In this document: in pieces, positions 1-12,490 of the stretch
Numbering within the stretch: the first letter of the stretch is position 1
Layout of the letters: each line of letters starts with the position of its first letter
NCBI RefSeq assembly: GCF_041146395.1
Contig: NC_090983.1
Location: forward strand, 67,299,501 to 67,363,500
DNA: 64,000 bases
Direction of reading: 5' to 3'
Source: Eulemur rufifrons
Lineage: Eukaryota; Chordata; Mammalia; Primates; Lemuridae
Made by a program: the position numbers and the translations under genes
The notes under the pieces: generated by a model
Told to the model about the DNA's origin: nothing
Database searches by the model: none
Seen by the model: the letters and a program-made list of their open reading frames with translations, nothing else

Positions 1-1829
1 TGAAATTAAAAAAAGATCATCTTTTCCCGTGTCCTACTGCATAAATCAGCTGGCATGCAGTATATTGTGTATGCTCCTAGCCCCGCAGCCTTTTCATTTT
101 AAAACTTTTGTTTATGTGCCTCCCTCTGCCTGAAGTGTGGCAGCTTATCAGTCCATTGTGATGTTCCACGGAGGCAGAGTAAAATAATACAACCTGTTAA
201 TGAATTTTATTTCAAACTACGCACACCTGTGTCTTACTTTTTCCAAAATACCACCCTCCATGTGGGAACTAGGGAGGCCACTGCACAGCAGAGCTTAAAC
301 ACAAATAACACAAATCTTCTTTCTTTTTTTTTAAGCTACTGCTGTAGAATTAAAAAAAAAAAAACTCGTTTTATTGATTGATGAAGGTGGCTGCTTTTAC
401 TTACTGCATGATATTTTTTTGCTTCTGTGATTTATTAAACATTATTTCTTGTTTGCAAAACCTTTGCAACTGTTACCTTTGACTTTTTTTTTTTTTTTTA
501 ATGGTTCAACTCTAATAATCTTTACAGGGTTGCTTTTAAGGCTAACTTTAATTAGGTTTTTAGTTCTGGGTAGACACGGAAATGTTCCATTTTAAAGATG
601 AGAGGGGGGCTGCTTGGGTCATTCTTAGACAGACTGATACTGATGTGACCTGAAATATTTGATTGCATTTAAAGGAAAACAATTCTGGTTCTCTTTAAGA
701 GGGAAAAAGGGAGACGTATTTAAGAATATGGGAGTGACTCATAAGGCAAGTAATAGACAACAAATTGTCCTCAGGAATGATTTGGAAGAAAGGATTCAAA
801 TATTATGTCTCTCTCCCTCTCTCTTCATCTTTCTCCTCTCTATATAGCTACTTCATTCTTACTCATTCTTACTTCAATTCCAATTTAGCTTTCTCTACTG
901 CTCTGCTTTATAGTGTGGAAAATTTTGCTGAAGGAAAGTCCTGAAAACTTACATTACAGAGTGACTCCTCTCCCATCCTAATTGCAATATTAGAAAATGA
1001 GATTCTTATTGATCTAGGTTGCTTCAGTTCCTGCTGCTTCCTTCCTACTTTTGGGACACTCTAATGTGACTAGAGAGTCGGGGTGGAGGATTAGTGTCAG
1101 GAAAGAGGGGATGTTCCACGTAGGACAGGAATAAAAATCTGTTACTCTAGCTGAATTGGAGAGAAAGTAAAAGAAATGCAGTTCCCAGGAAATATCGGTT
1201 ATGGTAAGTGGGGGTCAGTGTTGGGCTGAATACACACTTGTAACAAATATCTGTCTACTCTATTTTTAAATGCCCTTCATCATTATCTTCAGTCCAAGAT
1301 TATGTAGAAAGTTAGAGCCGTAGGTGCTCCAAAAGTAGAGATGTTGGACTTTTCCTCCAGGATGATATTTCCAGTGAGAAATATAATGTGTTGGAATAAT
1401 CAGCTTCCTGTTCACAGTCCCATGTTCATCTGCTCACAGGACACGCACAATTTTCCTGCCAACGTAGAGCATAACATTTCCTTCCCCCACCCTTTTCATT
1501 TCATTAATATGGAGGTGGGGAAGGGGTGTGCCAGATTCTTCTTACAACATATTTTCCCCAAATTTTTCAACTTATCACCTTCCTTCTTGGAATCCTAGCT
1601 TTTTATGACAAATTAAAGAGTTCTTGCTTGTGCAAATCTGCTCAATGCTAATATCTGCACCTGTACTCCTGGGCTGTGGCAAAGCAGGCACGCATGCACA
1701 ATAAGTGTAAATCTCCCACATCAAGAAAAGACAGGAAGCCTGAAATCAGCAAAACCAGCTCAAGTACTGCCCTGCCCTTTTGATTGGTAAATGCTCTGTT
1801 TAGACAGCCTTCCCCGTGCTCAGAACATT
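1..1829. other. Unique noncoding stretch, no gene seen
   Basis: No exon, RNA gene or repeat family is recognisable. The first 330 bases are less AT-rich than what follows and read like unique, possibly constrained DNA. Poly-T and poly-A runs occur near 325, 350 and 485. The two short open frames (659-847 and 1341-1598, forward) have no domain and no gene context. Absence of a call reflects what can be seen by eye; very old repeats could be missed. Confidence 0.5.
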
Positions 1830-2080
1830 GCATTTCAATTCAAACACTTATTGAACTTCTGTGTGCCAGGTATTGTATTATACACCTCTAGAGATGCAAA
1901 ATAAGTAATATACTGTTTCTGCCACCAAAGAGACTGCCACTTTGACGGGGTGACAAGACAGTCTCACTAATAATTATGGTGTAAGGAACAATGTGAATAC
2001 GGTGAATAAACCTGGTGGAAATATCAGAAAAAGCTTCTTGGAAGTGGGTTTAAAGGGGGATTAGGAATTTGATAAAAGGA
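1830..2080 (+). repeat. Ancient degenerate mammalian repeat, family not named
   Basis: The stretch begins with an 'acttattgaacttctgtgtgccaggta' -like phrase (core 'tgtgccaggtattgtatta') and runs into 'cttcttggaagtgggtttaa'. The same pattern of a feeding-in 'attgagca...tgtgccagg' start and a '...ttgag(c/t)...' second half is seen again near 12170, 38075 and 63270, all on the plus strand. It is of the age class of MIR and L2, heavily diverged, and noncoding. I do not recall its database name with certainty. Confidence 0.45.
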
Positions 2081-2299
2081 GATGTGGGACATATTAAATC
2101 CATTGCCATTCTCCTATATAGTATCTGTTATAAAGAGAATAGTCTTGAATAGCATGAAAATACAGAAGTATCTCAGGACAGTTCAAAAGGTGATCAAACT
2201 GAGGGATATTTGAGTGAGCTCCTCTCTACTCTCAACATAAGGAGAAATAAAGGAGGAGAAAGCAGGACAGAATAAGCAAGAATAGAGTGGCTTGTTTTA

Positions 2300-2475
2300 C
2301 ATGTAAAGTCAAATACTGTTTCTAGAGGGCTTATCATTTGGCAGGCACCATCACGTTATATCCGTGCTGTCCAGCTTGCAGATGAGTAAATTGTCACAAA
2401 GGGGTAGGAGAATTGTTTCAGACGACAAAGCTAGTGGGTCATACAGCTGGGAATTGAACCCAGTATGCCAGATGT
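2300..2475 (+). repeat. MIR SINE relic
   Basis: Matches the second half of the MIR consensus in sense orientation: a 'cagatgagtaaattg' segment (fully 'gcagatgagtaaattgtcac'), then 'gctagtgggtcatacagctg' and 'gggaattgaacccagtatgc'. These correspond to the MIR phrases for 'cagatgagg aaactg', 'agctagtaagtgg' and 'attcgaaccca'. MIRs are tRNA-derived SINEs that spread early in mammalian evolution by using the L2 machinery. Diverged and fossil. Confidence 0.7.
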
Positions 2476-3224
2476 AAAAGATGGGAACATTCATCAGGTG
2501 AATTAAAGGAGGAAGTAACTAGACAAGTGCTCGTGAACTTGCTTTCTTATTAGCTCCTTTGATCTTCCCCTCTCTTCTCTGTAGTTCTTGCCCCTCGAAC
2601 TAGGTAACTCTAGTTATGGATTATAATTAAAGACTCCTTAGCAGCAGAAATTTGTTGATGTCTCCTATAAGTTCATCTTTATATATGACATAGTTATTCT
2701 CTCTTTTTGCTTCTCTTTAATCACCCTTTAGGCTCTGCTCCCATAACCAGGTATTCCTGCTCAGAACACTGACAATTTGTTGCTATATCTCCATTCAAAC
2801 TCTCTAAGAAAGGTTATATGATTGGCCCAAGGCATCATCACCCTTGCTATGAAATGAAACTTTAAACTAGGCCTCTTATAGACCGTAAACCAGCCTTTAC
2901 ATAGGATATCATGAGTCAGATGTTCACATCTTTCCAAAAAACTATGGCAAAGGTGGTTAGGTCATGTAACTTGCGTGGTGATTCCTTCTCTATAGAAGGA
3001 ATCTCTTCGAGTAGAATCAGTATGAACACATAAGAAGAGAAAGCTAAGAGACATTATAGTTTCAGGCACTCAAATCAAGATGACATTGATCCTGACCTGT
3101 CCAAAGAAAACCTAAAACTATGTTATCCTTTCCAAAATGAGAGAACATTCCTTAAGCTAGGTACCATCACATATATTTATTTTTGTCTTCCATTAAAGTA
3201 GCTGGTCCACGGGTGCTTGATTAT
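2476..3224. other. Unique noncoding stretch
   Basis: No gene or clear repeat. A phrase near 2815-2870 ('ggttatatgattggcccaag') resembles MIR weakly and was not called. Base composition is AT-rich and ordinary for mammalian intergenic or intronic DNA. Confidence 0.4.
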
Positions 3225-3425
3225 AACAAAGTGATGAAGAACATAAATTTTGGAATCAAGCAGCTGGAGGCTCAGTCCTACCTTGGCTGCTTGTTATCTC
3301 TATGACTTCAGCAGGTTACTCAAATGTCCTATGCCTCTTTTTCCTCATCTATAGAATTGCTGTCGACATTTAATGGGGTTTATATAAAGATCAAATAAAA
3401 CAATATCTGTAAAATGCAAGCACAT
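3225..3425 (+). repeat. MIR SINE relic
   Basis: Sense-strand MIR. The run shows 'cataaattttggaatcaagc', a region equivalent to 'ggttcaaatcc', 'tatgacttcagcaggttact', 'tttttcctcatctatagaat' and a 'atgggg..taaat' relative, in the order expected of the MIR core. Roughly the central 200 bases of the element remain. Noncoding fossil. Confidence 0.75.
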
Positions 3426-4924
3426 ATCAAAATGATAGACTAGCTTTAAAAAAAAACTGAGATTGCCTTAAGATTAATACATGCCAATGTAAAAAAGTTA
3501 CTAGGTGAAAATAAATAAAGAACCAGAAGAAATTATTTCTAAAGTGATCAGTTTCAAAGACCTTGGATATGTTGTAGTTTTTGTTCTATAAAAAAAGGAA
3601 CAAAAAACATAAAAGAACTTTGTTTTTATAAAACCCTAGAACCACAGGCTAAGAGAAAAACATAGTTCTATTTAGTACCCTATATTTAGTTTGCAAAAAG
3701 GATATTCTAAATCTATATTCCTTGAGTAAATATCTTTTGCATAAAAAATACCTAAAGGAGACTCTATAATTCTTAAAAACTTACTGTGCTAATGACCACA
3801 TGTAAAGATGAAACCAAATGTTAATGTCATTGTTGGTTGAGCCAAGATTTCTTGCATGAATAAATGATAGTGGCACATTTTAAAAATGTGTACAAACATT
3901 AAAGTACAAAGTTCATAAAACAAATTAATTATAGTTTATTTTTTCAGTGTGTTTAAAAAATGTCATTGATGACCTTTCAGTAGTAAAGACAAGAAAAAGC
4001 AATAACACTTGAGTTTTGGGAGAAAAAAACATTCCAAATAATCCCGTTTAATACATTAGAACATTTGCATATTTAAAGCCAGCTTCTCAACGGGGCTGTG
4101 TTTTTTTGTGAATGATCAGCTCTCTAATTAGCCAATTATCATTGCAAATAGAGAAAAGGACAAAAATCACAAACTGTTAGTAACTTAAAATAGAGATCTA
4201 CATCACTACATATGAAAGGAGAGTTTAAGTAGAATAAGAGACTGGGGATCAGAATGAAACTGTTTTTAAACCTTTGCTGAGATAAAAATAACGTTTTACA
4301 ATATGGTGTCACTTTTCTCTGAGCAATGACAGTAATTTTTGACATCTGCATGAGTATTAAAAACAGTGTGTGTTCCATCTGTAAAATAATACAAAGTAGC
4401 TTTGAAATGTTTTATAACCTTTATTAAAAATAATTCCAAAATATCCAGAATCTATTTATCTTTATAATTACTACTATTAACTGTCTGTATTAACTGTAGA
4501 CAATGTATCTGTATCTCCAAACTGTGAATGAGGCACTCTTCTAGCATTTGGAGACCAGTTGGAAATATTACCCCCTGAAATTGTACCTAGGAAGAATCAA
4601 CAGAAAATTAATACAATAAGCCATCTGCAGAGTTAACCCACAATAGAAGATGTTTTATAAACAAAACCAGGGTGTTACCAAATATCACCTGGCAGATGCC
4701 AATCAAAAATAAAACTAATGTGCAATAGACTGAAACCTTTGAAATTATTCCATGGTTATGGTGATCACAAACACAAATATAGTCTTATGTGTTAGTGTAG
4801 AAAGTATGTCTCTGAATAACAATTTGTTAGTATTTTAATGCCTTACTCTAATGCAAGGACTTGGGGTCTTGCAATGGACTCTGTCTATTCAGTGGATACA
4901 GTGTCCACTAAGAGAGTTGTCATC
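3426..4924. other. AT-rich unique noncoding stretch
   Basis: No gene, RNA or confident repeat. A 79-codon reverse frame at 4139-4378 has no recognisable domain and was treated as chance. Confidence 0.4.
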
Positions 4925-5192
4925 TCAGCAAATATACAACACTCACCATCAAATTGATATTAACTAATCAACACTTAAGTGCACATATAATAATAACATT
5001 CATCAGATGTCAGGCAGAAGGAAGGGGAGAGGTGGGGATAAGTATATACACACCTAATAGGTGTGCTGTGCACTGTCTGGGGGATGGACACACTTGAAGC
5101 TATGACTCAGGTGGGGCAAAGGCAATATATGTAACCTAAACATTTGTACCCCTGTAATATGTTGAAATAAAAAAAATTTTTAATTTGGAATA
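4925..5192 (+). mobile_element. LINE-1 3' UTR fragment, strepsirrhine type
   Basis: Only the last ~270 bases of an L1 are present, as is usual for 5'-truncated insertions. Visible landmarks in order are 'caacactcaccatcaaattg', 'gtgcactgtctgggggatgg', 'ggcaatatatgtaacctaaa', 'catttgtacccctgtaatat' and an 'aataaaaaaaa' tail. The same landmarks recur at 14306-14464 and 42568-42937. No target-site duplication was evident, so the insertion is probably not recent. No coding sequence is left. Confidence 0.75.
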
Positions 5193-5729
5193 AAAATTGT
5201 CAATAAAGATTTAGCAGTGTAAAAAAAATAAAAAATAACTCCTTGACTATTGGCTCTCCCTATTAAAAAATTTATACAAACCAGGCTCAGTTGTCTGGCT
5301 AGATAGGTCTCCCACGGTAAAATAAAATATTGGCTTTCTGAAAGTTTACACATTTGCTTGTTATGTGTTGCTTAGTGTAACTTAGACCCTGGGACATATT
5401 AATCCCTGAGTGAATTGACAAAATTGAGTTCCTCCGTGTGAATAATTGAGATCTGGACTCCGGAATGGGAGAGTTCCACCTAGTTACAATTAATCTACAA
5501 ACTCAACATCCAACAATACCTCAACTTTCTTAAGGAAAACATGTAAATTATAATGGATTACATTTAATTAAATAGGGATTTATTTACTTCCTGGCAAATT
5601 CTTCTGGCAATGCAGTTACTAAAAGGATTACTAATTAAAAATGTTAGGCAACTAACTGAACAACATAAAATTTAGAGCCCCATGTAAATGCTTTTTCTAT
5701 TTTATCACTTTATCTTCATTATAGATTTG
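5193..5729. other. Unique noncoding stretch
   Basis: AT-rich sequence with no recognised gene or repeat. Two more A-rich patches directly after the L1 tail (near 5195 and 5221) may be decayed tail sequence. Confidence 0.35.
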
Positions 5730-5905
5730 GCACTAACCATATACTTTCCTCAACTATATTATTTAGGTTTAAGTCTTATCTTTGCCTCTAAGTTGCAATT
5801 TTCTTGACGACAGGTGTCAATTTAACCATGCCTCCCCTCACAACTTAGTGTTGTGCCTTGCACCTTGTAAGTACATACTCAATATTTTTTGAATGAATAC
5901 AATAT
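5730..5905 (+). repeat. Probable L2 3' end
   Basis: The order 'caattttcttgacgacaggt', 'gtgttgtgccttgcaccttg', 'gtaagtacatactcaatatt' and 'tttgaatgaata' follows the L2 tail pattern (a 'cttgagggcaggg' phrase, 'agtgcctggcaca', 'tagtaggcgctcaataaa', 'ttgaatgaatg'). Diverged. MIR tails share part of this motif, so MIR is the alternative. Confidence 0.5.
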
Positions 5906-5929
5906 CTTACAATTTGCATGTCTTATTGT

Positions 5930-6350
5930 GGCAGATTGTCTCTTTTCTACTGTATCACAGCAGTTGGAAGCCTTAGAACTGTATTTCCTAGAATCCCTAC
6001 TACCATCAGAGGGCTGATTAGACTCCATTGATGAAAGGTACCTACTCAATACTTGGAAAGAGAAAGAGAAGTAGAAGTGTCATTGGTCTCATGGCAGCAG
6101 TGCGCAGGTGTGAAAGCTTCTGTGCATCCTACTGCAAATCATCCAATTTGCTTCTACTATGGTCACCAACAGTGGATTCCTGCAGTTTCTCCTGTTCCTC
6201 CACTTCCCAATTTCCTAAAATCCAGCAGTGGCTTTCCCTGAGCACTCCCATAGCCCTTCCAACAATTCCACAGGCTGTAATTCCCTGTATCAAATTCCTT
6301 TCTGTCTTAAATATCTGGAGTACATTCTGTTTCCTTAAATATTGACTGAA
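5930..6350 (+). repeat. Ancient LTR-like relic, class uncertain
   Basis: A phrase 'gctgattagactccattgat' and the closing 'aattcctttctgtcttaaat...ctggagtacattctgtttcc' pattern resemble an old mammalian LTR family; the ending resembles that of the relic at 44020-44430 ('ggtgtgatttctgtctcctg'). Two overlapping forward frames of 105 and 62 codons and a reverse frame of 98 codons fall here but have no domain. I call the class only; the name and exact edges are unknown. Confidence 0.35.
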
Positions 6351-6689
6351 AGACTTGAAATTATTGTTTCCCTCTATCATTACTATTCTGTCTCTATTAT
6401 GAAAAAAAAAAAAAAACAACTTCAAAAGTTTTGAATATTCTTTCCAAAATGTGAACTGGAATAAGCAGGGGAGGAAATGTCATAGCTTCAAATGACAATT
6501 ATGTGTTAGAATTATTGCCATTATAGATGGAAATGGCAAAATAAGCATTATAGCATGCTCTGAGTCACAACCTGGATAGAGATGGAACTTTGATAGTTGA
6601 TAGCTGCTATTAAGAAGCTGCTAGAAATTCCATGTTTAATTTATGATCCTTTGCATTTCCATGTAAATTTAAAAAATCACCATGACAAT

Positions 6690-9285
6690 TTTTACAAAGG
6701 AACTGTGGTGGGATTTTGATTGTGATTTTTGTGGAATCTACAGATTAGTTTGAGAACAACTGAAATTTTAACAACGCTGTGTTTTTCAACTCATTAATAT
6801 TGTTTATCTCCTTATTTAATTCTTTTTTTATTTTCTCAACTAAGTCTTGTAGTTTTCAGTGCTTAAGTCTTGTGCTTCTCATTTCTAAAATTTATTCCTA
6901 AATATTTCATGCTTTCGAGGCAAATAATATTTTAAAATAATATTAAATGAATATTAAAACTATTAAATAACATTTTTAAATTTTACATCTGGTTGATTGT
7001 TTCATATTTTAATTGGGTTTTTCTTGCTTAAACTTAGAATTACAGTTTATTTTTCCAATTTGACTTTCCATCCTGCAATTGTGATACACTATTCATTTTA
7101 GTAATTTTATGCAGATAACTTAGAATATTCTATATGCATTTCCATTGCCTGAAAACGATAATTTTATCTCTTGCCTTTCAATATGTTTGTTTTATGTTTT
7201 CTTTCCATATTCTGCTGGGGCTAGGATCTCTAAAAAAGTGTTGTTTAGAATTGGAAATCTGACATCTTTGCACTGCTAAATATGCTAGCTATAGGTGTTT
7301 CATATATGCGCTTAATCGTTTAGAAGAAGTTCCCAGATTGCTGAGAATGTTTATAATGAAAAGATTTGAATTTTATTAAATGTTTTTTCTTCATCTATTA
7401 AAATCTTAGAGTTTTTATTTATTTTGCTAATATGGTGAATTTCATCAATTGATTTTTAAAGTTAAGACAGTATGATATTCTTAGGATAAATCCTACTTGA
7501 GCATGATGTAATATACTTTTTCTATATTCCTGGATTCATTTTTAAAAATCTTATGCTAAGGTGTTTTACATCTATAATTATTAAGAATATTGGTCTGTTT
7601 TTATGTTTTTCTTTTATTATAATGGCTTTGACCTTAAAATTGAGTTGTAAGTATTTACATTTCCTCTATTTTTTGAAGTAATTTTTTTCTTTTTGAAGTG
7701 TTGGAAAAATTTACCAGTTAGTTTATCCAGGCCTACAGATTTCTTGGTAAAAAAGTTTTTAACTGTGATTCAATTTCTATAACTTATATAAGGTTCTATA
7801 AATTTTCTATTTCATCTTATTAATTTTCATAATTTTTTATTTCACAGGATTTGTCCATATCATATTAATTGTTGAGCTTATTGGCAAACATTTTTTACAA
7901 TATTATCTTACTTTGCTTTTAGTGCCTATAAAAATTGTATTGGTATCCCCACTTCCATTACTGATATTGATCATTTCTGTCTTCTCTCTTTTTTCCCCCC
8001 TTCATCAGTCTAGATAGAGATTTATCAATTTTATCGATCTTTTCAGAGATCTAGCATTTGGTTTCACTGACGTCTATATTGTTCATCTGTTTTTTATTTC
8101 ATTGCCATTATTTCATTATTCTGGTCCCCTTTACAATTTTGAGTACATCCAAGTTGCCTTCTGGTAGCATTTCCTTTCAGTCTAAAGAAGTCCCTTTATC
8201 ATTTCATGAAGTGAACTTCTAATGGCCAAGAATTCACTAAGCTTTTGTTTGTCTTAAATTTGTCTTTGTCTCCACTTTTAACTTTTTTTTGAAATAATTT
8301 CAGACTTACAAAAAATTCTTTAAAAAGTATAGATAAAATCCTATACATACTTCATGCACTATCCCTAAAAAATATAATTTTACCATATTTGTTTTATAAT
8401 TCATTCTTCCTCTCTATATATGTGGAGTGTGTATATGTACATGTATATGCATATATTACTATATAAATGTATGCATATATGTAGATATATATTTGTATAT
8501 ATGTATATAAATCTAAACCTAAAATCAAATGCCATCATTTTGAAGAATATTGTCATGGATATAGAAGTCCAGGCTGTCAATTTTTTATTTCTGCAATTTA
8601 GAAATGTTATTATATTGTCTTCTGGCATTCACTATTTCTGATGAGAAGTCAGTGAACATTCTTATCTTTGTTTCTTTGTATGTTATATTTGCTTTTACTT
8701 TATCTACCTCCAAGATTTCCTCTATATCTTTGCTTATAGCAGTTCATTATGATGTACATTTTTATGGTTGTCTTTGTGTTTATCCTGCCTGAGTTTAGTT
8801 GAGTTGATCAAATCTGTGAGTTCATAGTTTTCATCAAATTTGTAAAACTATGGTCTTTATTTTTCAACTATATTTTCTGTTCTGCTTTTCTGAACCTCCA
8901 ATTATACATATATTAGATTACCAAACATTTTTTACAGGTTCCTGAGTGGTTATTTACTTTTGTTTTAGTCTTTTTCTTCCCATGTTTTATTTTGGATTTT
9001 TTCCTTTTGCTATATCTATTCATTCTTTCCTTTATTTCTCAGTGGATTTTTCTTTACATATGTTATATGTGATTATTTCTGTATTTTTCCATTTCTCTCT
9101 TTATTAATCTTCTATGTTCTCCTTATTATATTAACATATTCCTTTAAATTTTTAATATATTTACACTAGTTGTTTTTAAATTAATATCATCTCATAATTA
9201 TATACCTAAAGTGCCTCTTGTCCAGTCTCTGAAAATAATTGTTTTATATATTTTGTTTGGTTTCCTAGAGATTTAATATGGGACA
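6690..9285 (-). mobile_element. Ancient L1M-type LINE-1, antisense, ORF2 N-terminal to ORF1 region
   Basis: Read on the minus strand this is a heavily decayed L1 in which ORF2-derived sequence lies at 6690-8140 and ORF1/5' sequence at 8270-9285. Plus-strand landmarks typical of an antisense L1 are 'cttgtagttttcagtgctta', 'aaatttattcctaaatattt', 'agagatttatcaattttatc', 'gaaataatttcagacttaca' and 'ttgtcttctggcattcacta'. No frame survives. The gap 8400-8515 is an AT dinucleotide-rich patch inside the element. An alternative is two different old LINE fragments (L1M plus HAL1) lying side by side. Confidence 0.6.
8400..8515. repeat. TA/TG-rich low-complexity patch
   Basis: An imperfect run of tata, tgta and catg steps inside the old L1. 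It creates overlapping short frames on both strands that are not genes. Confidence 0.7.
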
Positions 9286-10740
9286 GCAAGTCTAGTCAGA
9301 GTCATCCTTTCCTGGCCAGAAGTTGTATTCCTGCTTTGCTTTTTGGAGATGAATTGAATTTTCTTTGGAAGGGAAATCTCTCTCTGCCTCTCTCTCTCTG
9401 TCTCTGTCACACACACACACACACACACACATACACTATCTGTCTTTAATGAGCATATGTGTTATGTTATGTGAAAATCCAAATCCTAGTTTATTATGGA
9501 CTGGAGAGGTTTGTGATAAGGAGCTTAAGTGTTCAGTGTGTTAATATCAAAATGTGTTAACCCAGAAACAGAGTTGTTATTATGTAGTTCAGAAGTATAA
9601 AATAAAATAAAATATGCCCAGTTTTACCTCTAAAAAAAAAGATGTACAATCAAAAATTGAATGAGAAAATGGGTAAAGGGTACACTATTGATTTTCCTCT
9701 GGCTGGGCCCCAGGGAAAATTGAAAGGTTTGAGAAGCCCAATATCCAAAAATATGGCAAAAAGAGTCTTGCAAAGGAAAAGTAGATAACTATTTTTGGTA
9801 TGGACAAATCCTATAGACTCCAGAAGCTATAATTCCCAGTATCTAGTTTTAGCTTTTCCCCTGTATTTAAGTTCTTTTATGATCTTCAAGCCTCTGTAAT
9901 ATTTTTCTTAAATATCACAGTCTGTTTTTACCTGCTCTCTTATGAACCAATCTCTATGCTCCAGTTCTTGTCAAGGATATGCAGAATTCTAGTCACACTC
10001 AGGAAAAGGTAGTTTGTGGTGGCAGTATGCCATCTACAAGGATGGGAGCAGAGTATTTGAGGGAATGGCTAATTGAGAGTATAAAGACAAAGAGGCTAAA
10101 TTTGTGGAATATAAAAGCAGGGATTTCCAGGCATGTTAGGGGAGGAGAACTCAGTGAAAGATAGCTTTCTTGCATTCATGGGAGAAAAAGGGAAAAGCTA
10201 GTATTTATTGGGGTGTTAATTAGACATTTGCCTCCAGAGGCTAGAGCACTTGCTATTATCAGGAGCACATTTTCAAAAAAAGAGCGGTACTAAGTGAAAT
10301 AAGTTACTGCAAAAAGTGGTAATTCCAACAAGTGTGAATAGATATAAATGGGCAATCTTGAACAATATGAAAATTACTGAATGTTTTAAAAGTGAATTAA
10401 AAAGAAATTTCTTATTGCTAAAACAAATTTATGGCATAGTTTTTCTCTTTAATGGAATTAAATTGTTTTGGTCTATGATTAATTTTTATAAATACACATA
10501 TTAATATTTGTCCATGTCTTCCTTTATGCTTTGGTCAAATGTGTACCTGAGTTATACTTGTGGGCAGCCATTTTATTCTTCATTTTGGATTTTAAACTTG
10601 TATGTTACAGTCTATATAAAGATTCAAGTAATTTTTATACCATAAAAATGGTAGGAGACTACCTTTGTACTAGAAATACGACATCTGATCCAGTGTGTCA
10701 TTTAAATTTCCACCAATCTGAATTATTGGACCTCTGGGTG
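9286..10740. other. Mostly unique noncoding stretch
   Basis: Apart from the TC/CA microsatellite listed separately, no gene or confident repeat is seen. The forward frame at 10316-10504 and the one at 10531-10764 lack domains. Confidence 0.4.
9376..9436. repeat. Compound (TC)n(CA)n microsatellite
   Basis: A TC-rich run with a few interruptions passes directly into about eleven CA units ending near 9430. Likely length-polymorphic between individuals. Confidence 0.9.
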
Positions 10741-11103
10741 TGCCTTAGTTCATTCAGGCTATAATAACAGAATACTACAGACAGCATGGCTTATAAACAA
10801 AAGAAATTTATTCCTCACAATTCTGGAGGCTGGGAAGTCCAAGACTAAAGTGCTGACAGAGTCAGTGTCTCATGATGGCCCACTTCCTGGTTCATAGATA
10901 ACTGTCTTTTCACTATATCCTAACATGTCAAAAGGGGCAAGGGAGCTCTCTGGGCACTTTTTATAACGGCACTAATCCTTTTCATGAGGGTTCCACTCTC
11001 ATTACCTAATCATCTCCCAAAGGCCCTGCCTCCTAATGCATCCCATTGGGGGTTAGGTTGCAATATATGAATTTTGACAGACATAAATGCATAGTTTATA
11101 GCA
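10741..11103 (-). mobile_element. Solo MLT1-type MaLR LTR, antisense
   Basis: Plus-strand landmarks are 'gttcattcaggctataataa', 'cagaatactacagacagcat', 'caattctggaggctgggaag', 'ggggcaagggagctctctgg' and 'cctaatcatctcccaaaggc', the reverse complement of an MLT1A/B-like ERVL-MaLR LTR. It starts with TG at 10741 and ends with CA at 11103, about 363 bases, which is full length for the family. Flanking pentamers are 'gggtg' and 'ggagg', a decayed target duplication at best. No internal retroviral sequence is next to it, so it is a solo LTR. Confidence 0.8.
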
Positions 11104-12169
11104 GGAGGTAAAAATAATTCATCAATGTGAAGTCTATAACATTTAAAGGTAGTAACTATCAGTTTTGAGGAACTCTTTGAGGAGTTAGGTATTACAACTT
11201 TCTTTTTTAAACATTTATCTGATAAATTTTAAGCTTTTAATGCCATAAAGAGAAAGTAAAATCTATTCTTTTAATCTGTTTACTCTAGAGAGAACAGTAA
11301 GATATCTGTTGATGTTTATATAGGGCTACACTAGTCCCTGAGTTTTTATTGACACTCAACAGACTATAGTTATCCTAATTCAATACAACTTGACCCAAGG
11401 GCCATTCAACCCTTCAAATAATTTATTTTCTTTAGTTTTCATGGTGCTTTTTCTGCTTAATTTGAATTATTGTTATAAACTTGCTTAAAGTAAGGACATA
11501 GGAAGAAATATGTTTTTCCTTTAATAAAGAAATGGATTGGGGACCTTGAAAAACTGGAATATTTCTGAAATGACAAAAGTCCTGAAGAGTGTACTGTTTG
11601 CATAGGAACGACAAGGAGAACACATAGCACATCATTATTTCTTCCACTTGTACTCAGAGTGATTTTTCAAAAGGGAAAAAAACTTGAACACACTCATAGA
11701 AACTTTGAGTCATCAGACATTTTTGACTGTGACTGCCTACTTAATCCAGGAAGAAAGTGAACATTCATGAGTCAGAGCCCTTAGCTTTGCCAAGTTCACT
11801 TAAAAATGACAATGGAATATTGTAGAAAAGGAATTTGCATCAAATAATCTGGAAAATATTTGAAATAAACCAGCCCTTGGTCAGTTCTAGTCACCCTTCT
11901 TGTGGGTGTGCAAGAAATAGGATTGTCTCAGGAAATCTATTCTTTTTATATAGGAATGAGCCCACTATTCTAGGAAGCTGCAAAGCATCTCATGGTCCCT
12001 GAAAAGAAAGCTTGACATGATCAGTGCTAGGACAAGTTAGACTTGATACAATAGGGGTCTCTCAATAAGGTGATGTGCTTCTACATGTTTAGATCTTTAT
12101 TCAAGTTTTGGTTTTTTAAATTTAACTTTTGATTGTAAAGAATGGTAAAAGTGGTTATAGAATCTACAT
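11104..12169. other. Unique noncoding stretch
   Basis: No gene or clear repeat. The reverse frame of 71 codons at 11432-11647 has no domain. Confidence 0.4.
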
Positions 12170-12490
12170 TTTAATTTATTAATGCTGCAAATATTTATTT
12201 GTGATAAAAGCATTGAGTTCTACCATCATCAAGCCATGGTCTAGAAGAAAGAACAGACATTAATCAAACATTCACACAAAATAACTGAGTGATGTACTTT
12301 TAGGAGAAAGAACATGATGCTACAAGAATGACCACAAAAAGGAGTCACACCTGGATATGAGGCTGGACAGGCTTCTGTGAGGAAGTGACTAACGTATTAG
12401 TGAGAGATACTAAGTGAATGTAGAAAAAAAGGAATGAGAATTCAGACAAAGGGAACCACCTGTGTGTGCAAAGGTCTCTTTTGGAGAACT
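12170..12490 (+). repeat. Ancient degenerate mammalian repeat, same class as 1830-2080
   Basis: Shows 'aaatatttatttgtgataaa' near the start, 'caggcttctgtgaggaagtg' in the middle and 'tgtgtgtgcaaaggtctctt' near the end, the order found in a common old mammalian repeat. It directly abuts an L1M ORF2 relic. Confidence 0.45.

Noticed and set aside
8401..8641. Overlapping frames on both strands
   Set aside because: Caused by TA/TG low-complexity sequence within an old L1.
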